Shown here: one piece after another, positions 61,423 through 64,000 of the stretch
Layout of the letters: each line of letters begins with the position of its first letter
How positions within the stretch are numbered: position 1 is the stretch's first letter
Assembly: GCF_004745825.1 (NCBI RefSeq)
Contig: NZ_SRLA01000002.1
Span: forward strand, 992,001 to 1,056,000
From: Hymenobacter fodinae
GTDB lineage: Bacteria > Bacteroidota > Bacteroidia > Cytophagales > Hymenobacteraceae
DNA length: 64,000 bases
Reading direction: 5' to 3'
Notes under the pieces: generated by a model
Database searches by the model: none
What the model saw: only the letters and a program-made list of their open reading frames with translations
Told to the model about the DNA's origin: nothing
Made by a program: the position numbers and the translations under genes

Positions 61423-62493
61423 CTAGACCGACGCAGGCTTTTTCGCAGCATAGGTGCCGCTGAGGCCCGCTGAATCTGAGGTCAGGCGCGTGGAATCCCG
61501 GGGAATAAGCTCTGTCGGAATCTTAACGGTTTCGATGGGTAGAGCGCGGTGTTTACGCTCAATCTGGTCGATGAGACGCTCGGCGGCTACTTGCCCGATT
61601 TCCTGGGCGGGCTGCACTACCGTGCTCAGCGAAGGCGCCATTAGGTCGGCCACGTTCAGGTTGGTGAAACCGATGATGGAAACATCGTCGGGGATGGCGA
61701 GGTGCTGCTGGCGCAGGGCCGTGAGGCACCCGATGGCGAGCCGGTCGGAGGCAGTAAAGAAGGCATCGGGGGGCGAGTCGAGGCGCATCAGCTCCTGCAC
61801 CATGGGGCCTACTTCATCGGGGCCGAAGGTGCCGTACCGAATCAGGTTCTCATCGAACTCTAGGCCATACTTTTCCAGGGCGGCGCGGTAGCCAGCCAGC
61901 CGCTCCTGCGTAATGCTCAGCCAGGGCTGAATAGTGAGGTGGGCAATGCGGCGGCGTCCCGATTGAATCAGGTGCTCGGTAGCGGCAAAAGCGCCGCCGA
62001 AATTGTCGGCCACCACCTTGGTCACGTTCAGCTGCGACGATACTCGGTCGAAGAGCACGATGGGCACCCCTTTGTCCTGCACATCTTGCAGGTGCGCCAC
62101 GTCAGACGTTTCACTGGACAGCGAAATCAGCAGGCCATCTACCTTGCGCGACATAGACTGCTGCACGTTCGCCATTTCCCGCTCATACGACTCCTGGCTC
62201 TGGAAGATGATAACGTGGTAACCGCGGTTGTAGGCAATAGCCTCAATGCCGTTGATGGCTTGGGAGAAAAAGTAGTTGGCAATTTGAGGCACGATAACGC
62301 CAATGGCGCGGCTCGCGCTGCCTTTCAGACTCAGGGCAATAGGGTTGGGGCGGTAGTTGAGGCGCTCAGCGCACTCCATTACCAGTCGCTTGGTTTCGGG
62401 GTTGATTTCATAGCTGCCCCGCAATGCGCGCGATACCGTGGAAGTGGAAAGATTCAGTTCGCGGGCAATGTCTTTGATGGTGAAAGTTTCCAC
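61423..62493 (-). CDS. LacI-family regulator of the pectin locus
   Basis: A 356 aa repressor. The N-terminal helix-turn-helix and hinge (about 1-58) read FTIKDIARELNLSTSTVSRAL and LNYRPNPIALSLKG in part, and the effector domain (about 62-340) has the periplasmic-binding-protein fold (IGVIVPQIANYFFSQ, VLFDRV). The start is GTG at 62493. It lies between GH105 and kduD, and the intergenic region upstream of it carries an exact copy of the 27-nt site in the susC leader. It probably represses susC and kduD until a uronate or ketodeoxy sugar appears (inference). The TAG stop lies in CTAGGCC. Confidence 0.92.
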   Translation of the reverse strand: METFTIKDIARELNLSTSTVSRALRGSYEINPETKRLVMECAERLNYRPNPIALSLKGSASRAIGVIVPQIANYFFSQAINGIEAIAYNRGYHVIIFQSQESYEREMANVQQSMSRKVDGLLISLSSETSDVAHLQDVQDKGVPIVLFDRVSSQLNVTKVVADNFGGAFAATEHLIQSGRRRIAHLTIQPWLSITQERLAGYRAALEKYGLEFDENLIRYGTFGPDEVGPMVQELMRLDSPPDAFFTASDRLAIGCLTALRQQHLAIPDDVSIIGFTNLNVADLMAPSLSTVVQPAQEIGQVAAERLIDQIERKHRALPIETVKIPTELIPRDSTRLTSDSAGLSGTYAAKKPASV

Positions 62494-62806
62494 GATGGAG
62501 ACGGGGTAAGGTGGGGAAGGAAGGAGAGGAGCGGCGGCTTAGGTAAATGCAAGAACTGCAAAAGCAGATACCAGAATGAATGAGGGCTCAAAATAGAAAG
62601 AGCTGAGCACTTTTAGCTCAAATTACCCCGAGGTACCCCCCAGTGAAAAGATTGGCAACGTTCCCGATAACGATTGCGGGAATAAAAAACCGACTTGGCT
62701 TCCATTCAGCAACTGCAACTTGTAACCTTAACAGGCCTAGAAGCCGAGTGTGGTTCTAACCGTACATTCGTCTTCCCCGAAAAGTTTACAAACTTCTTGC
62801 ACCACT
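62494..62806. other. Divergent lacI-kduD promoter region
   Basis: 313 bp between divergent starts. It holds the operator candidate at 62652-62678, 159 bp from the lacI start and 129 bp from the kduD start, and one GGCCTAG word near 62735. No further gene or repeat is visible. Confidence 0.65.
62652..62678 (+). promoter_or_regulatory. LacI operator candidate, site 2 (lacI-kduD)
   Basis: Exact 27-nt copy of the sequence at 51806-51832, with the same CGTT-N6-AACG dyad. Its position in the divergent lacI-kduD region supports autoregulation plus control of the uronate catabolic genes. Confidence 0.75.
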
Positions 62807-63577
62807 ATGGCGAATACCCTTGGGTTTGATCTGACAGGAAAACTAGCTCTTGTGACGGGCTGCAACCGTGGCATTGGGCAAGCAATGGCCTTAGGCCTCG
62901 CCGAAGCTGGCGCTGACATCATTGGCGTTTCCGCAACCCTAGCCCTTAGCGGCAGTGAAACGGAGCAGCAAGTGCGGGCCCTGGGCCGGCAGTTCTACGC
63001 CTACCAGGCCGATTTCAGTCAGCGCCCCGCCGTAGATGCGTTCCTAGGCCAGGTGCAGCAGGATTTTCCGCGCATTGATATCCTGATTAACAACGCCGGC
63101 ACCATCAAGCGCGCCCCCGCCGCTGAGCACTCTGACGACCTCTGGGACGAAGTGCTGGCTATTAACCTCGATTCACCCTTCCGCATTGCCCGCACCATTG
63201 GCGGCCGGATGTTGCAGCAGGGCTCGGGTAAAATCATCTTCACGGCCTCGCTGCTCACGTTCCAGGGCGGTATCAACGTGCCTGGCTACGCGGCCAGCAA
63301 AGGCGCCATTGGCAGCTTAGTGAAAGCGCTGGCTAACGAGTGGGCCGGCCGGGGCGTGAACGTAAACGCTATTGCGCCCGGCTACATTGCCACCGACAAC
63401 ACCGAGGCCCTGCGCAACGACCCCGACCGCTCCGCCAGCATTTTGGGCCGCATTCCGGCCGGCCGCTGGGGCACCCCCGACGACTTCAAAGGCCCCACCG
63501 TGTTCCTGGCTTCCTTGGCCGCCGACTATGTGCACGGCACCATCCTCACCGTCGATGGCGGCTGGATGGGACGCTAA
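62807..63577 (+). CDS. kduD: 2-dehydro-3-deoxy-D-gluconate 5-dehydrogenase
   Basis: A 256 aa SDR oxidoreductase that converts 2,5-diketo-3-deoxygluconate to 2-keto-3-deoxygluconate with NAD(P)H in pectin catabolism. It has the cofactor motif TGCNRGIGQA near residue 18-27, NNAG, the catalytic YAASKG and the C-terminal VDGGWMGR. I start it at the ATG at 62807 (MANTLGFDLTG); the frame from 62750 is an extension without similarity. The next gene is kduI, the preceding pathway step, so the name is well supported by context. Confidence 0.93.
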   Translation: MANTLGFDLTGKLALVTGCNRGIGQAMALGLAEAGADIIGVSATLALSGSETEQQVRALGRQFYAYQADFSQRPAVDAFLGQVQQDFPRIDILINNAGTIKRAPAAEHSDDLWDEVLAINLDSPFRIARTIGGRMLQQGSGKIIFTASLLTFQGGINVPGYAASKGAIGSLVKALANEWAGRGVNVNAIAPGYIATDNTEALRNDPDRSASILGRIPAGRWGTPDDFKGPTVFLASLAADYVHGTILTVDGGWMGR

Positions 63578-63583
63578 TCAAAG

Positions 63584-63732
63584 GTGAAGTTGTGAAGTAG
63601 TGGAATGGTGAGCTGGCCATCTTGTTGGTGCGGCTTGCGCTACTTTCGCCGTCTAGGCCAGTACAGATCAATCTCCCTAGGCCACTACCTCTGCACTTCA
63701 CAACTTCACTCTTCACAAACTCACAATTTCAC
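63584..63732. repeat. Inverted repeat of GTGAA words between kduD and kduI
   Basis: A left arm at 63584-63612 (GTGAAGTTGTGAAGTAGTGG, then AATGGTGAG) and a right region 63693-63732 with the complementary CACTTCACAACTTCACT words. The left arm matches 11093-11121 (reverse strand) in about 25 of 29 positions. The spacer contains two CTAGGCC words. Confidence 0.7.
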
Positions 63733-63737
63733 TTCCC

Positions 63738-64000
63738 ATGACCCAACGATATGCCATTGGGCCGCGCGAGACGGCCGGCCTGAACACCAAGGAGCTGCGT
63801 AACAATTTCTTGATTGAGAGCCTGTTTGTGGCCGGCAGTGTAGAGCTGGTGTACACGCACTACGACCGCATGATTGTGGGTGGAGCCACGCCCACCACGT
63901 CGCCGTTGCCGCTGCCGTGCCCCGAGAACCTGAAGGCGCAGTTTTTCCTGGAGCGTCGGGAACTGGGCATCCTGAATATCGGGCAGCCGGGCACCGTTAC
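63738..64000 (+). CDS. kduI: 5-keto-4-deoxyuronate isomerase, partial (window end)
   Basis: The first 87 codons of the isomerase that converts 5-keto-4-deoxyuronate to 2,5-diketo-3-deoxygluconate, one step before KduD. It reads MTQRYAIGPRETAGL, then LRNNFLIESLFV, YTHYDRMIVGG and FFLERRELGILNIGQPG, which aligns with E. coli KduI throughout. The gene continues past the end of the window. It shares the operon with kduD, separated by 160 bp containing an inverted repeat. Confidence 0.93.
   Translation, partial: MTQRYAIGPRETAGLNTKELRNNFLIESLFVAGSVELVYTHYDRMIVGGATPTTSPLPLPCPENLKAQFFLERRELGILNIGQPGTV

Larger units (their letters stand above)
440..63683. repeat. Over-represented heptamer GGCCTAG / CTAGGCC (about 85 sites)
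   Basis: Scanning by eye I found about 85 occurrences of GGCCTAG or its complement, in coding and intergenic sequence on both strands, from 440-446 to 63677-63683. About a third extend to GTGGCCTAG. Overlapping inverted pairs such as CTAGGCCTAG occur at 5187-5196, about 24849, 39815, 43700 and 49220. The TAG within it is the stop codon of the carbonic anhydrase, fructokinase, hybrid sensor, galT, galK, AraC regulator A and lacI genes. The count may be off by a few. Confidence 0.7.

Noticed and set aside
1..64000. CRISPR arrays, tRNA/rRNA genes, prophage or insertion-sequence genes
   Set aside because: I looked for regularly spaced repeats, transposase and integrase motifs and tRNA-like cloverleaf arms and saw none. 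A tRNA scan would be needed to exclude a missed tRNA.

Overview
The window reads as about 64 kb of chromosome from a high-GC, pigmented-soil/air type Bacteroidota, most like Hymenobacter or a close relative. The reasons are two SusC/SusD pairs, a hybrid two-component sensor, TAnnTTTG-type -7 boxes without clear Shine-Dalgarno sites, many GTG/TTG starts, and protein sequences typical of Cytophagales. The genus is an inference. I see no rRNA or tRNA gene, CRISPR array, transposase or phage gene.

Layout. 0-5.3 kb: an OmpR-type response regulator and histidine kinase, then a SulP anion transporter and a beta-carbonic anhydrase, with four 11-bp-spaced TTTTAAC-like repeats before the transporter. 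5.3-19.3 kb (minus strand): a complete fructan utilisation locus in transcription order: hybrid sensor with sugar-binding domain, SusC, SusD, sugar porter, fructokinase, and two tandem GH32 fructanases. 19.4-31.7 kb: housekeeping and accessory genes (Fur-type regulator, galK-galT, small membrane proteins, an unrecognised 332-343 aa protein, topoisomerase III, and an MhqO/MhqD-like quinone-stress pair).

32-40 kb: a tight six-gene plus-strand operon (YcaC-type cysteine hydrolase, YtcJ-type amidohydrolase, DoxX-like, YoaK/DUF1275, YqjM-type ene-reductase lacking the redox cysteine, and an alginate-export-type porin) facing two overlapping AraC regulators. 40-49 kb: a REC-GAF-sigma54 activator with a GSYTGA loop, a convergent TPR histidine kinase, three different alpha/beta hydrolases and a TMEM175-type channel. 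49-51.6 kb: an Lgt-like membrane protein with a beta-strand-rich C-terminal extension and two small membrane proteins.

51.9-64 kb: a pectin/rhamnogalacturonan locus: SusC, SusD, a CE12-GH28 fusion, a small orphan ORF, GH105 with a C-terminal amidotransferase-like domain, a LacI repressor, kduD and the start of kduI (cut by the window end). A 27-nt sequence is shared exactly between the susC leader and the lacI-kduD intergenic region and is the likely LacI operator, tying import, depolymerisation and uronate catabolism into one regulon.

Across the whole window the heptamer GGCCTAG/CTAGGCC is strongly over-represented (about 85 by-eye occurrences, roughly 12 expected at ~60% GC). It often forms inverted pairs at gene ends and supplies the TAG stop codon of at least seven genes. 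This is the most unusual window-wide signal. Other structure not explained by genes includes several long intergenic inverted repeats, two of which form dispersed families.
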